A stretch of DNA of 64,000 nt from Tranzscheliella williamsii (Eukaryota > Basidiomycota > Ustilaginomycetes > Ustilaginales > Ustilaginaceae), in NCBI GenBank assembly GCA_023212725.1, contig JALBYF010000065.1, positions 1 through 64,000 on the forward strand, read 5' to 3'. Numbering within the stretch: the first letter of the stretch is position 1; the number at the start of each line of letters is the position of its first letter. Made by a program: the position numbers and the translations under genes. Positions 42,686 to 51,927 of the stretch are shown here, piece after piece. The notes under the pieces are model-generated. The model ran no database searches. It was given only the letters and a program-made list of their open reading frames with translations, and had not been told where the DNA came from.

Positions 42686-43390
42686 CACGCGCCCCGTCCT
42701 CCCGCCTTGCGTTGCGTGCGTTGCGTTGCGGTGGGTCTGTATTTGTACATTCGCATTCTACTTGTGACTTGGGTTGCATCGTCACGTACTGTCGGACGGC
42801 TGGTGAGATTCGTTGCCGGTTTGCGCACGATCCATATTGGATCGGCGATCAGCTCCTGTAACTGCATGTATGGAACGCCAGCGAACGTTGGGCTAGCGTT
42901 CAGCACCGATCAATCAAAATCGTGTACGTTGTAGGTTACAGTCAAGGCATAAACGTGTACAAGGTGTACTGTGAGTATTCGTTTGCGTCTACGGCTTTGG
43001 TGCCGTGCTAATGCATTGCCGCGACCCTGCTTTGTAACGTCGAGCGCGAAACAATATGAGGTCATACAGAGCTGATACTACGAAATCCTGGTCGCGTCTT
43101 TGGCCGTCCGAGTTCAGTTCGCCTGTGGGCAAGCGCCGCGAGGGGTCCGTGCCAGCTAAGAAGAAATCACAATTCCCTGCAGCGGCTCACCCGAACGGTG
43201 GCACCCTATTCATCATCAATCACAATCGATTCGTGATTGCGTCGAAGTTTCCACAGTGGCGTGCGTACTCTCAAGGCTGGAAAGATGTTTCGTGCTGAGT
43301 TGAGCGAGCGTCATGAGTTGACACATAAGACGAGGAGCCGCTTTGTCTGATCTCGACTCTCTTCAGCCACATACCATACAGCTGCCCATC
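42686..43390. other. Intergenic between ETP1 and aldo/keto reductase
   Basis: No confirmed gene. An 80-codon ATG frame at 43056-43298 ends 92 bases before the reductase start. It has no family resemblance and would act as an upstream frame if transcribed with the reductase. Confidence 0.4.
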
Positions 43391-44365
43391 ATGTCGCTTA
43401 ACAAGACCATCACGCTGAACGACGGCAACAAGATCCCCCAGATCGGGCTGGGCACCTGGCTGTCTGCGCCTGGCGAGGTGGGCCGGGCGGTGGAGATCGC
43501 CGTCAAGGCCGGATACCGTCATCTGGACCTGGCCAAGATCTACCAGAACCAGCCCGAGGTGGGCGAGGCGCTCAAGAAGGTGATTCCCTCGGTGGTCAAG
43601 CGCGAGGAGCTGTTTATCACCTCCAAGCTGTGGAACAACAGCCATGCGCCTCAGAATGTCGAGGCCGCGTACCAGGAGACGCTCAAGGAGCTCGGCTTGG
43701 ACTATCTCGACCTCTACCTGATCCACTGGCCGGTCGCCTTTGCCGCTGGCGAGCTGGTGCCCAAGACGGAGGACGGCAAGTCCACCCGGCTGGACCGCGA
43801 GACGACGGTGGTGGACACGTGGAAGGCGCTGATCCAGCTGCAGAAGGCGGGCAAGGTCAAGTCGATCGGCGTCTCCAACTTTACCAAGGAGCATCTCGAG
43901 GCGATTATCAGTGCCACCGGCGTCACGCCCGCGGTGAACCAGATCGAGGCGCATCCGCTCCTGCCGCAGGACGAGCTGGTGGAGTACGCACGCGCGAAAA
44001 ACATCCACCTGACCGCCTACAGCCCGCTGGGCAACAACTTGAACGGCAAGACCAAGATCGTCGACTACCCGCAGGTCACCGACGTCGCCAACAAGCTCGG
44101 CGTCGACCCGGCACAGGTACTCATCGCCTGGGGCGTCAAGCGCGGCTACTCGGTCATCCCCAAGTCGGTCACCGAGTCGCGCATCCACTCCAACTTCCAG
44201 CAAATCCAGCTCGCCGACGACGACTACGCCAAGGTCTCCAGCCTCTACAACGACCTCGGCAAGGTCCGCTTCAACATCCCCTACACCTATTCGCCCAAGT
44301 GGGACGTCAACGTCTTTGGCGAGGACGCCGAGAAGCCCGCCACCCACTCGGTCAAGCTCACCTAG
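43391..44365 (+). CDS. Aldo/keto reductase (GCY1/YPR1-like)
   Basis: The protein has 324 aa from the ATG at 43391 ([12 protein letters not shown]). It is a complete NADPH-dependent (beta/alpha)8 reductase. The tetrad is visible: Asp and Tyr in [14 protein letters not shown], Lys in ITSKLWNN and His in YLIHWPVAF. The NADP-binding loop [14 protein letters not shown] and the strand block [12 protein letters not shown] are intact. GCY1-type enzymes reduce glyceraldehyde, dihydroxyacetone and other aldehydes. Its convergent neighbour makes acetaldehyde-type products, but a shared pathway is only a guess. The 3' third is C-rich on the coding strand. Confidence 0.93.
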   Translation: MSLNKTITLNDGNKIPQIGLGTWLSAPGEVGRAVEIAVKAGYRHLDLAKIYQNQPEVGEALKKVIPSVVKREELFITSKLWNNSHAPQNVEAAYQETLKELGLDYLDLYLIHWPVAFAAGELVPKTEDGKSTRLDRETTVVDTWKALIQLQKAGKVKSIGVSNFTKEHLEAIISATGVTPAVNQIEAHPLLPQDELVEYARAKNIHLTAYSPLGNNLNGKTKIVDYPQVTDVANKLGVDPAQVLIAWGVKRGYSVIPKSVTESRIHSNFQQIQLADDDYAKVSSLYNDLGKVRFNIPYTYSPKWDVNVFGEDAEKPATHSVKLT

Positions 44366-44540
44366 ACCTCCCTCCCATCTCCCCTGCACGCTTTGCTGTC
44401 ACGCTACCCGGCTGAAACGCAAAGTTAACAATTCTCGCGCGCGCAACGTGTTGGGTGCTACTGTATCAACCTTCCAGGGGTACAACGGGCAAGTGTGGTG
44501 GCGAACAGGTGGCATGGACGGCGCGGGTCAGGGGCAGCGC

Positions 44541-46316
44541 TCAGTCGTACTTGTTAGCGCTGCCTGTAGCCTCTGCCTGGCGCTTGAGGGGGCCGGGTGC
44601 GTCGCCGCGCTGCATAAAGATCTCGATGAGGCGGATGTGGTCGGGCGTATTGAAGGCGGGGTCGGTGAGCAGGGCGTCGAGCTCGGTTTTGGTGTGGACG
44701 GCGTGGTAGCCGGGTTTGCTGGGGGTGGGGTCGTGCGCGTGGCTCTTGGTGCCGGGTTTGCGCGCGTGGGGGGGCGCCGAGAGGGCGTCGAGGAGGAGCG
44801 CGTGGTTGTAGGGGGGAATGTCGTTGTAGCTGCGGTCGGGCCCGTGGATCTGGCGCTCGATCTCGTAGCCGTCGTTGCTGAGCACAAAGAGGTACGGCGT
44901 GAGGCCGTGCTTGATCATAGTCCCGATCTCCTGGACGGTGAGCTGCAGCGAGCCGTCGCCAACAAAGAGGTGCGTCCGCCCCAGCTGCTCCTCGCGCGCC
45001 GCCAGCGCGACGCCCATCGTCGCACCCACCGACCAGCCGATAGACCCCCACAGAATCTGCGCCACCCAGTGACACCCCCCCGGCAGCTTAGCCTCGAGTG
45101 CTCCGAACGACGACGTGCCCGTCTCGACGATCACCTGGTCATGCTCGCGGAAGAACTGCCCCATCCGTGGCCACAGCCAGCTCTGCGTAATGGTCTCGCG
45201 CTCAGCTCCTTGCTCCTTGGGCAGAACATTCTCGTAGCGCGGCAGCAGCTCCTTGGTAGCCCGGAGCTGCTTGTCGCGGTCAGCCTCGAGCAAGGCGGTG
45301 AGCTTGGGGAGCAGACGCTTCATGCCAATGCCGGGGTAGTGCGAGTAACCGATTAGGGTGTGGTCCGAGTGGAGTTCGATGGTCTTCTCCTTGGGCGTGC
45401 GGTAGGAGAAGTTGCCCGTATTAAAGTCGCTCTTGAGGCTGCCGACGGTGATGAGCACGTCGGCGTTCTCGACGACCGTCTTGACGCGGTCGGTGGTGAG
45501 GGTGCCGACGTAGATGCCGCCGTACTGCGGGTGGGTTTCGTCGATGATGCCCTTGCCCATGGGCGTTGCGAAGACGGCGAGGCCGGACTTGTTGATCAGG
45601 TCGCGCGTTTCCTGCGTGCACATGTGGCGCGAGGCGCACGCATCGACCAGGATGACGGCCGACTTGGCGTCGCGGATGTGCCTGCTGGCGACGTCCAGCA
45701 CGTAGCGCTCTGCGTCCGCGTCGTTCTGTGCGGGCTCCAGCGCGAGCGGGGTCTGCAGCGGCGCCGCCGGGATCGTTGCGTGGACCAGGTCGGTGGGCAG
45801 CGCAAGGTAGACCGGCCTCGCCTTCCTCATCGCGTTGGTCAAAATCCGGTCAATCGCCTCCCCGGCGCCCTCCTTCTGCTTCAAGATGGCGCTGTCAACC
45901 GAAATCTCTTTCGACATGTTCTCGAATGCCGAGAAGCGGCCGTCGCCTAGCGTGTGGTGAAGCATCGAGTGTGCGCCCTGCGCCGCCGTCGACGGCACCC
46001 CGACAATGTGCACCACCGGCAGCCGCTCCGAGAACGAACCGGCAACACCGTTGAGCGCGCTCAACTCGCCCACACCAAACGTGGTAACGAGCGCCGCCAT
46101 GGTCTTCTTGATCCGCGCATAGCCGTCGGCAGCATACGCCGCATTCAGCTCGTTCGAGTTGCCCACCCACGTCAGCGCGTCGTGGTCCTCAATCAGATCC
46201 AGCAGGCCCATGTTGAAGTCGCCCGGCACGCCCTGAACACTCTTGGTGCCCAACTGCACCAGCCGCTCCAGCAGATACCCTCCGATCTTGATCTCAGACG
46301 CTTTGTTGTTCGACAT
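44541..46316 (-). CDS. PDC1: Pyruvate (2-oxo acid) decarboxylase, ThDP-dependent
   Basis: A single exon codes 591 aa with the full three-domain fold. Visible residues are Asp in GVPGDFNMGL, the ThDP Glu in VGNSNELNAAYAADGYARI, the active-site His pair in MLHHTLGDG, and the Mg-ThDP motif GDGSLQLTVQEIG closing with SNDGYEIE. Most PDCs have NNDGY, so the first Asn of the metal motif is Ser here; the Asp and the catalytic Glu are kept. The region after residue 500 holds an extra segment rich in Pro, His and Lys that yeast PDC lacks. Pyruvate to acetaldehyde is the likely reaction, but indole- or phenylpyruvate cannot be excluded. A strong hairpin lies 130-172 bases upstream of the start. Confidence 0.9.
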   Translation of the reverse strand: MSNNKASEIKIGGYLLERLVQLGTKSVQGVPGDFNMGLLDLIEDHDALTWVGNSNELNAAYAADGYARIKKTMAALVTTFGVGELSALNGVAGSFSERLPVVHIVGVPSTAAQGAHSMLHHTLGDGRFSAFENMSKEISVDSAILKQKEGAGEAIDRILTNAMRKARPVYLALPTDLVHATIPAAPLQTPLALEPAQNDADAERYVLDVASRHIRDAKSAVILVDACASRHMCTQETRDLINKSGLAVFATPMGKGIIDETHPQYGGIYVGTLTTDRVKTVVENADVLITVGSLKSDFNTGNFSYRTPKEKTIELHSDHTLIGYSHYPGIGMKRLLPKLTALLEADRDKQLRATKELLPRYENVLPKEQGAERETITQSWLWPRMGQFFREHDQVIVETGTSSFGALEAKLPGGCHWVAQILWGSIGWSVGATMGVALAAREEQLGRTHLFVGDGSLQLTVQEIGTMIKHGLTPYLFVLSNDGYEIERQIHGPDRSYNDIPPYNHALLLDALSAPPHARKPGTKSHAHDPTPSKPGYHAVHTKTELDALLTDPAFNTPDHIRLIEIFMQRGDAPGPLKRQAEATGSANKYD

Positions 46317-46881
46317 GCTGGACTGATGTGAAACTATACACTGCTGAGGATGGCAGGTCGTAGTGGGAGCAGATCGAGCAAAAGCACAAATCCGACGGGC
46401 TAAGAAGCAGTCAGCACCTTTATGTGGTCAGCCCGTTCTACGAAGAGCTGCAACCAAGATCGATTGTGAGTCGATCCGGGTTGCAGCTTTGCTGACTACC
46501 GCCAGGCACTGACGAAGGATTCCAACAGCGAGCTGAGTTGGACATGACGAAACCACGCAGCATAGTCAGAAAGTGGAGCGAAGTGCGCCAAGTAGGACAC
46601 TTGCTTCTTAACTTAACACTGGGCAGCGGCCCGTCCAAAGGCAGGCCTCCTACAGCGCTACATACATATATGCACTACTCCCACAATGGCCGGCAAGCCA
46701 GGTCCTAAACGCAGACGTTCCAGCTTCAGTTTGGGCGAAAGAAGAATGCAAGTGGGACGACGAGAATAGTAGAGTACAACAAACAAATCGAGAAGGAGCA
46801 CAACGAGAAGGACTGGGAAGGGACGTTTGCAAGCGGGAGACGGACGGAAGGGGGGATGCTGATGCAGGAGGAAGAGGGAGC
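46317..46881. other. PDC promoter and TauD-gene 3' flank
   Basis: No gene. It contains the hairpin at 46446-46488. Confidence 0.5.
46446..46488 (-). promoter_or_regulatory. 43-nt hairpin/dyad upstream of pyruvate decarboxylase
   Basis: The outer 10-bp stem (46446-46455 with 46479-46488) and inner 6-bp stem (46458-46463 with 46471-46476) are both perfect. A 2x2 internal bulge separates them, and the loop has 7 bases. It lies 130-172 bases before the PDC start codon, in its promoter or 5' leader. It could be an RNA hairpin, a palindromic binding site or a minus-strand terminator-like structure. Confidence 0.7.
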
Positions 46882-48123
46882 TCAGTCTTTGTAGCCAGCC
46901 TGGCGGCGCTGGCCTTTCTGCACTTCCTTCTCGATGCGAAAGCCGCGCGACTTGTAGTACTCCTCTTCGCGGCTGGAGCCGTCGGGGCTGTCTCGGGGGA
47001 TTTCGCCGCGCGTGGCGACGCGGATGGCGTGGCGGCGCGAGACGCCAATGTCTTCGTAGATGGCCGAGTGGATGTTGGTCCGGTTGTCCCAGATGGCGAC
47101 GTCGCCGGCGTTCCACTTGAAGCGGACGCTGAAGTCGGTGGCCGTGGAGACGTGGTTGGTGAGGAAGCTGATCAGGTAGTCCGACTCGGCCTTGGGGATG
47201 CCGGGGATGTAGCGGCAGAAGCCAGGGTTGAAGAAGAGCGCCTTGTGCTTGGTCACCGGGTGGACGCGGACGAGCGGGTGCTCGGTCTCGACGGGGTCGC
47301 GTCGCACTGTATTGCCGTGACGCCGGGCGCCCTCGGCTTGGTCCACGGCCGAGTGGATGGCGGTGAGCTTCTCCAAGTACTCGCGCAGCGGGTACGAGAG
47401 GCGGTCGTACGCCGCATAGCCGGACGCCCATAGCGTGTCGCCGCCGGCCTCGGGCGAAACAAGCAGCTTGAAGCTGGTATACGATGGTGGGTTGACTTCG
47501 TAGGTAACATCCGAGTGCCAGAGATCGGACCGAGAGTGCTGCACCGGCCCACGGTACACCTTGTCGTCCGGGTTGGCGGTAGGATGCGCATAGACAACAT
47601 GCACCTCGTCTAGATCACCCCGAGCAGGAACACCAGTGGTGGCATGCTTGTGGACAGGCCCCCAGTAGCGCCCGAGCGCTAGCTGCTCCTCGACCGTCCA
47701 CTCATCCTGCCCACGCAAGAACACCACGCCGCGTTCGGCGACCAGAAGAGCCAGTTCATCCTTCTGCTTGTCGCTCAGCTGGCCAAGCTTGATACCTTCC
47801 AGCTCGGTACCAATGGTCCGTGTCAGATCCTTGACCGCCGTGGCAGCGCCAAAGAGCGCTTTTTTCTCCCGGTCTGCGAAGAGGCCCCTGTCCGTCGGCG
47901 GGTCGAATGGCTCGTACGCCTCCCAGTGCACATCGGGGAAGGAGGGTTTGAAGTCGTTGTACGGGTACTCGGCCTCCGACGCCAAGGCGCCCTGGTCATA
48001 GTGCTCAGAACTGTACTGAACGGCTCGGTTAGTGGTCCCTGACTGGACAGCCGCACTGGAGACCTTGGTAGCCTTAGACGCACTCGGCGAGACCGGCCTT
48101 CGTTCTACTGCGATGGGAGCCAT
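46882..48123 (-). CDS. TauD/TfdA-family Fe(II)/2-oxoglutarate dioxygenase
   Basis: The protein has 413 aa from the ATG at 48123 (MAPIAVERRP). The metal triad is His and Asp in LWHSDVTYE and the distal His in NRTNIHSAIYED. RRHAIRVAT supplies the 2-oxoglutarate-binding Arg. The neighbouring GVVFLRGQDEWTVEEQLALG and GGDTLWASGYAAYDRL are typical of fungal TauD-like enzymes such as yeast Jlp1, which release sulfite from sulfonates or act on related substrates. The substrate is unknown. If it is a sulfonate, the siroheme synthase 8 kb away would serve the same sulfur route, but that is speculation. The upstream region has a TATA-like element. It is tandem with PDC on the same strand, 565 bases apart. 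Confidence 0.9.
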   Translation of the reverse strand: MAPIAVERRPVSPSASKATKVSSAAVQSGTTNRAVQYSSEHYDQGALASEAEYPYNDFKPSFPDVHWEAYEPFDPPTDRGLFADREKKALFGAATAVKDLTRTIGTELEGIKLGQLSDKQKDELALLVAERGVVFLRGQDEWTVEEQLALGRYWGPVHKHATTGVPARGDLDEVHVVYAHPTANPDDKVYRGPVQHSRSDLWHSDVTYEVNPPSYTSFKLLVSPEAGGDTLWASGYAAYDRLSYPLREYLEKLTAIHSAVDQAEGARRHGNTVRRDPVETEHPLVRVHPVTKHKALFFNPGFCRYIPGIPKAESDYLISFLTNHVSTATDFSVRFKWNAGDVAIWDNRTNIHSAIYEDIGVSRRHAIRVATRGEIPRDSPDGSSREEEYYKSRGFRIEKEVQKGQRRQAGYKD

Positions 48124-48250
48124 CTTGTCGTCTTTGTACAGGGGTTGGTGACGTAGCTTCGAAAGAACACGGTGCAAGAAGCGTCACTGGCGGTTGCAGA
48201 AGAGAGTGTAGCGGTAGACGAATACCAGCAGGGCACCGTGGTACACCAGG

Positions 48251-48258
48251 TATATATA
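48251..48258 (-). promoter_or_regulatory. TATA-like element of the TauD gene
   Basis: TATATATA lies 128 bases upstream of the dioxygenase start. Confidence 0.45.
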
Positions 48259-49955
48259 GGTAGCCTCTGTCTGTAGCTGTAGAGGGGCGGCTAAGACCGT
48301 ATGAGGCGGCCGGGATGATGCCATTTGTTGTGTCTGGGTGGTCATGCCAGCAAGGTATAGGAGCGAGCTTTCTGGAATGACTCACGGTGGGGAGCCACCA
48401 CAATGACAGCACCAAAGGGGGGGCTATGTCTTCTGGAGCCCGTGGCGCCCGTTGACGGCGAGCATGCCAGGCGATAACGACATTTGGGCTGGCGGGAGAC
48501 GTGCTTGCGTGACCGGCTTTACGCTACGACCGGCTGAACATACCGCCAACAAGCTGAGTTCAAGGTAGGCAGCAAAGGTGCAATTACTTCATTTATTGAC
48601 CGGCGCTCGTCTACCAGCTGCTTCAGCACTTTACTTTCGCTGCCACTGCTCTGCCGCTGCCCTGCCGCTATGGAAGATAGACATGCACAACAGTCCTATG
48701 CTAGCTAGCTACAGCTGGCCAGAGATCCTCCTATAGCAACGCCCCGACAGTCGAACGACAGGAGCGAAACTACGAGGAGCAAATCCACCCCAGCTCGGCG
48801 ACTCCAGGTCTGTATTGCATAGTTGGGGGCGTCCAGGCTAGAGGAGGTTGTGGCCGGCTGTTCGAGCTCGCCATCGACGGACTGCAGAGGTCTAATGACG
48901 TTGCCAACCAAATGGCGCAACCTGACATGCGCACCGTCTTGGCTCTGGACGTGAACCACCGACGCTGCGGAGACAACCCCACATCGGGCATGCGCAGGTG
49001 CAGCCCATAAGGCAATACACAGTGACCATCTGGCCGCGCACGCCGAGCTGGCAACATTGAGCAGTATCTTTTGGCAACACTGGCAAAGGCGTGATCATCA
49101 AGTAGCGTTGCGCAAATCACCATTCGGCCATAAGGTGGCGTGCTTTCGTTTTGCGCAGCATTCACGTACTGTGAAAACGTCCTCTTCTGCGCCGCAAGCC
49201 AGACGCCCCAGCCAGATGTTACGTCCTTGGCGCAATCTGTTAGAATTCGCAAAGCCCTCATACACTGCGACTTCCCCTCTCGCACGATAAAACAAGTCTT
49301 GTGTCCGAAAGTTTCTATGCGTCACATCAAGGAAGATTCTATGCAATGTACATATTCAACTTCACTTCTGACCCCAAACCTTAGCTACCACTTCGTGTAT
49401 ATAAACCTAGACGAGACGAAGCCCCCAAAGCTTCACCTCACCGAGCAATTTATCTTTAAACCTTTCGACTTCGACAGTGAATTACAAACGGATAGCATTG
49501 ACTTCATTTGGTACCAGTAGCCTCTGCACTAAGGTGACGTCTGCGAGACGCCAACTTCTAACACAATCTTGGGTCGCGCTAGTCTCACACCACACATGGT
49601 CGCGATCAACGTAATCGTATAACTGTAGTGTAGAGACAGTGTGTGGGTATATGTACATCTAGAGGCGACTGTGCTATACGTATGGAGAGGCGGGCGAGAG
49701 TGGGGTGAAAAAGGAGGAACAATAGGAACGTTGGTGGTGATAGGGGCTTGCCAATATGTGCAATCCCGATCTCCCAGGTAGCTCGGGAGATTGCCGATGA
49801 GGCCGGAGTTATCACTCTGTTGGACGTTTTGTGAAAAGTGGGCCATGGCGGCATTCTATTAGGCGACGTAGTTACGCACGATGCTTACTGACCGCATGAC
49901 CCATGCCGCTTCGTATCTTACCCAACAGCCGCGGATATTGCCGTCGAAAAAAGAA

Positions 49956-50225
49956 GGGCAATTTTACAGCCACACCCACCTTCGTTCTTTTTCCCGATTT
50001 GCGCAATCACTCTGTCATCGGCAAGCGCGACGACCTCCTCGTCACTCTCTGCTCCGCCGACATCCCCGCGCTCTTCTAAAGCAGTCACTGACGTTTGTTT
50101 CGCTGATCCGCAGCTCACAACCAAGGCAATAGTAGGTCTAGGTCAAAGACACATGTGAGCTGATCGCGCAAATCGAGAAATTGGGTGCGGGGATAACGGA
50201 AGTGGGTGTGGCTGTAACATTGCCC
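49956..50225. repeat. Long imperfect inverted repeat upstream of the MDR gene
   Basis: The left arm at 49956-50009 and right arm at 50161-50225 are inverted. The outer 24 bases match at 23 positions (GGGCAAT, then TTACAGCCACACCCAC). A second block (TCNCGATTTGCGCNATCA) matches at 16 of 18. The arms differ in spacer length by about 11 bases and are separated by 151 bases. Confidence 0.75.
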
Positions 50226-50233
50226 AAAAAGAA

Positions 50234-50257
50234 GCCGTGGAAAAAGCCGTGGAAAAA
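50234..50257 (+). repeat. 12-bp direct repeat, two copies
   Basis: GCCGTGGAAAAA occurs twice in tandem, immediately beyond the right arm of the inverted repeat and 116 bases before the MDR start codon. Confidence 0.7.
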
Positions 50258-50308
50258 GGTAGAATCACAATGCATTGCCGGCCACCGACATTTGCCAGAG
50301 CAAGCATG

Positions 50309-50316
50309 TATATAAA
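50309..50316 (+). promoter_or_regulatory. TATA box of the MDR oxidoreductase
   Basis: TATATAAA ends 57 bases upstream of the ATG at 50373, a usual fungal spacing with a short leader. This suggests a strongly regulated or highly expressed gene. Confidence 0.6.
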
Positions 50317-50372
50317 GCTTCTGCTTTGGGACTTGTCACTCCAGAGAACGCACCGTCAGCCACATCAACATC

Positions 50373-51437
50373 ATGAGCAACACACACAAGTTCTATGCTC
50401 TTCCCGAGGTTGCCGCTCGTAACGGCTTCTCCGCGCTCAAGCTCAAGGAGGGCCCCGTGCCGCAGCCAGAGGCCGATCAGGTCCTCATCAAGGTGCATGC
50501 CGTCTCGCTCAACTTCCGAGATCTCATCATCAGCCGGAACAAGTATCCGCAGGCTGTCAAACCGGGTGAACTCATTCCGGCCTCGGATGGCGCAGGCGAG
50601 ATCGTTTCGGTCGGTGACAAGGTCACAAAATGGAACAAAGGCGATCGTGTCATGGGCATCTTCAATCAGGGCCACCAATATGGCGCTACCGTCGACAAGC
50701 AAGGGCTTAAGACCGGTCTCGGCGGCGCTCTCGACGGTATGCTCGCTCAGTATGTCGTTCTACCGGAGACCGGCATCGTATCGGTGCCTTCGCACCTCAA
50801 CTATGAGCAGGCTGCTACCCTGCCCTGCGCCGCTGTGACCGCCTACAACGCTCTTTACGGCATGCCTACCCAACAGCTCCGAGCTGGCGACACACTGGTT
50901 GCCCAAGGCACCGGCGGTGTCTCAGTCTTTGCGCTCCAGTTGGGTGTCGCCGCAGGTGCCAAGGTGGTGATCACTTCTTCCTCGGACGACAAGCTGAAGA
51001 AAGTGGTCGATCTCGTTCCGGAACAGCTGAGACATCTGGTCACCACTGTCAACTACAAGAACAACCCTGACTGGGAGAAAGTGGTGCTCGAGGTCACTAA
51101 GGGAGTAGGTGCAGACCACGTTGTAGAGGTCGGCGGTAGTGGCACTATTGAAAAGAGCTTCCAATCGATCAAACGCGGTGGCGTGGTTTCTGCGATTGGC
51201 TTTGTCGCCCGGGGAGAGACGCCCAACGTCGCTCTCCTTGCTCTTATGGCTGGAGCTTATCTCAGGGGCATCTTCGTGGGCTCGCGAGAACAGTTTGAGG
51301 ACATGAACCGGATCTTCGAAGACCACAAGATCGTGCCTCTAGTGGACAAGGTCTTTTCTTTCGACAAGGCCCAAGAAGCCTTCGAGTACCAGTGGAGCCA
51401 GGCTCATGCCGGAAAGGTCGTCATCACGGTCGATTGA
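50373..51437 (+). CDS. Zinc-independent MDR oxidoreductase (alcohol dehydrogenase/quinone reductase-like)
   Basis: A single exon codes 354 aa. It belongs to the medium-chain dehydrogenase/reductase superfamily. The GroES-like part has VSLNFRDLIISRNKYP and GDGAGEIV-type SDGAGEIVSVG. The Rossmann part has the cofactor loop AQGTGGVSVFALQLG and VVEVGGSGTIEKS. The catalytic-zinc Cys/His ligands of true alcohol dehydrogenases are missing (NFRD replaces the usual C-D site), and no structural-zinc Cys cluster is seen. A zinc-free NAD(P)H-dependent reductase is therefore likely. Substrate unknown. The TATA box and upstream inverted repeat suggest inducible control. It is convergent with the small 76-aa gene. 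Confidence 0.9.
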   Translation: MSNTHKFYALPEVAARNGFSALKLKEGPVPQPEADQVLIKVHAVSLNFRDLIISRNKYPQAVKPGELIPASDGAGEIVSVGDKVTKWNKGDRVMGIFNQGHQYGATVDKQGLKTGLGGALDGMLAQYVVLPETGIVSVPSHLNYEQAATLPCAAVTAYNALYGMPTQQLRAGDTLVAQGTGGVSVFALQLGVAAGAKVVITSSSDDKLKKVVDLVPEQLRHLVTTVNYKNNPDWEKVVLEVTKGVGADHVVEVGGSGTIEKSFQSIKRGGVVSAIGFVARGETPNVALLALMAGAYLRGIFVGSREQFEDMNRIFEDHKIVPLVDKVFSFDKAQEAFEYQWSQAHAGKVVITVD

Positions 51438-51599
51438 GCTAGTGGCACCGAGCCCGCGTTCGTTTCTCATAGCATAGTCTCCTCAATGAAATCGTTTTCC
51501 AAATTCAGCACACAGGAGTAGATGGAGGAACTGCTTGTTTCCGAATTGTTCCCATGTCCTGGTCGCTAACGGTAGTGCGGGGCGTTTTAGACGTGCTGG

Positions 51600-51927
51600 C
51601 TACTTGAGCTGCTCTGCCTGTGGCGGCACGATGTCGCCATGCTGGTTCTCCGGTGCCGCTGTAGCATTACCAACGTCGTTCTGTTGCTCCTGCGCTGTGT
51701 CATGCTCCTTCGCTGTATTCTTTCGTAGATTCTCAGCGTTCTGCGCATATTTCCTGGTGAACGGCACCGGCAAGGCAGGACCAAAAAAAATAGGCGGCGC
51801 GAGGGGTTGTTAGCCAGCTTTCGTTCCGCACATCGCGCCGAGCAACTTACCCTTTCAGAAAAGTGGTTTCCTTTTTGACGGCATCAAAATTGACCGTGCC
51901 ATCTGGGTTCTTCAGAGGGTGGGGCAT
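51600..51927 (-). CDS. Small spliced hypothetical protein (76 aa)
   Basis: Exon 1 is 51851-51927 (MPHPLKNPDGTVNFDAVKKE and on) and exon 2 is 51600-51753. They are joined across a 97-nt intron with a consensus GTAAGT donor and a pyrimidine-rich stretch before CCAG. The joined frame is open and hydrophilic: ETTFLKGKYAQNAENLRKNT bridges the junction, then a Gln/Glu-rich tail ends PPQAEQLK. There is no signal peptide, membrane helix or Cys. I recognise no family. The good splice sites, Asn/Glu-rich natural composition and convergent position make it a likely real gene. Neither exon forms a notable frame on its own, so it is easily missed. Confidence 0.65.

Larger units (their letters stand above)
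48124..50372. other. Divergent intergenic region, 2.25 kb
   Basis: No supported gene. It contains TATA-like elements near both flanking genes, a third at 49399-49406 without an obvious gene, a long imperfect inverted repeat (49956-50225) and a 12-bp direct repeat. Frames at 49529-49846 (minus) and 49140-49520 (plus) show no family features. Confidence 0.5.

Noticed and set aside
43056..43298. 80-codon frame upstream of the aldo/keto reductase
   Set aside because: No family resemblance and intergenic-like codon use. At most an upstream frame in the leader.
43271..44389. 372-codon minus-strand frame opposite the aldo/keto reductase
   Set aside because: Antisense shadow created by GC-rich codons. 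The sense strand has a complete AKR.
49529..49846. 105-codon minus-strand frame starting MAHFSQNVQQ
   Set aside because: Composition after residue 50 looks random (Thr/His/Tyr runs), and an alternative overlapping frame is equally open. No support for a gene.
49918..50124. Minus-strand frame with an acidic stretch (AESDEEVVALADDR), possibly spliced to 49606-49854
   Set aside because: It lies inside and between the arms of the inverted repeat. The only possible upstream intron would be about 43 nt, and no family features are seen.
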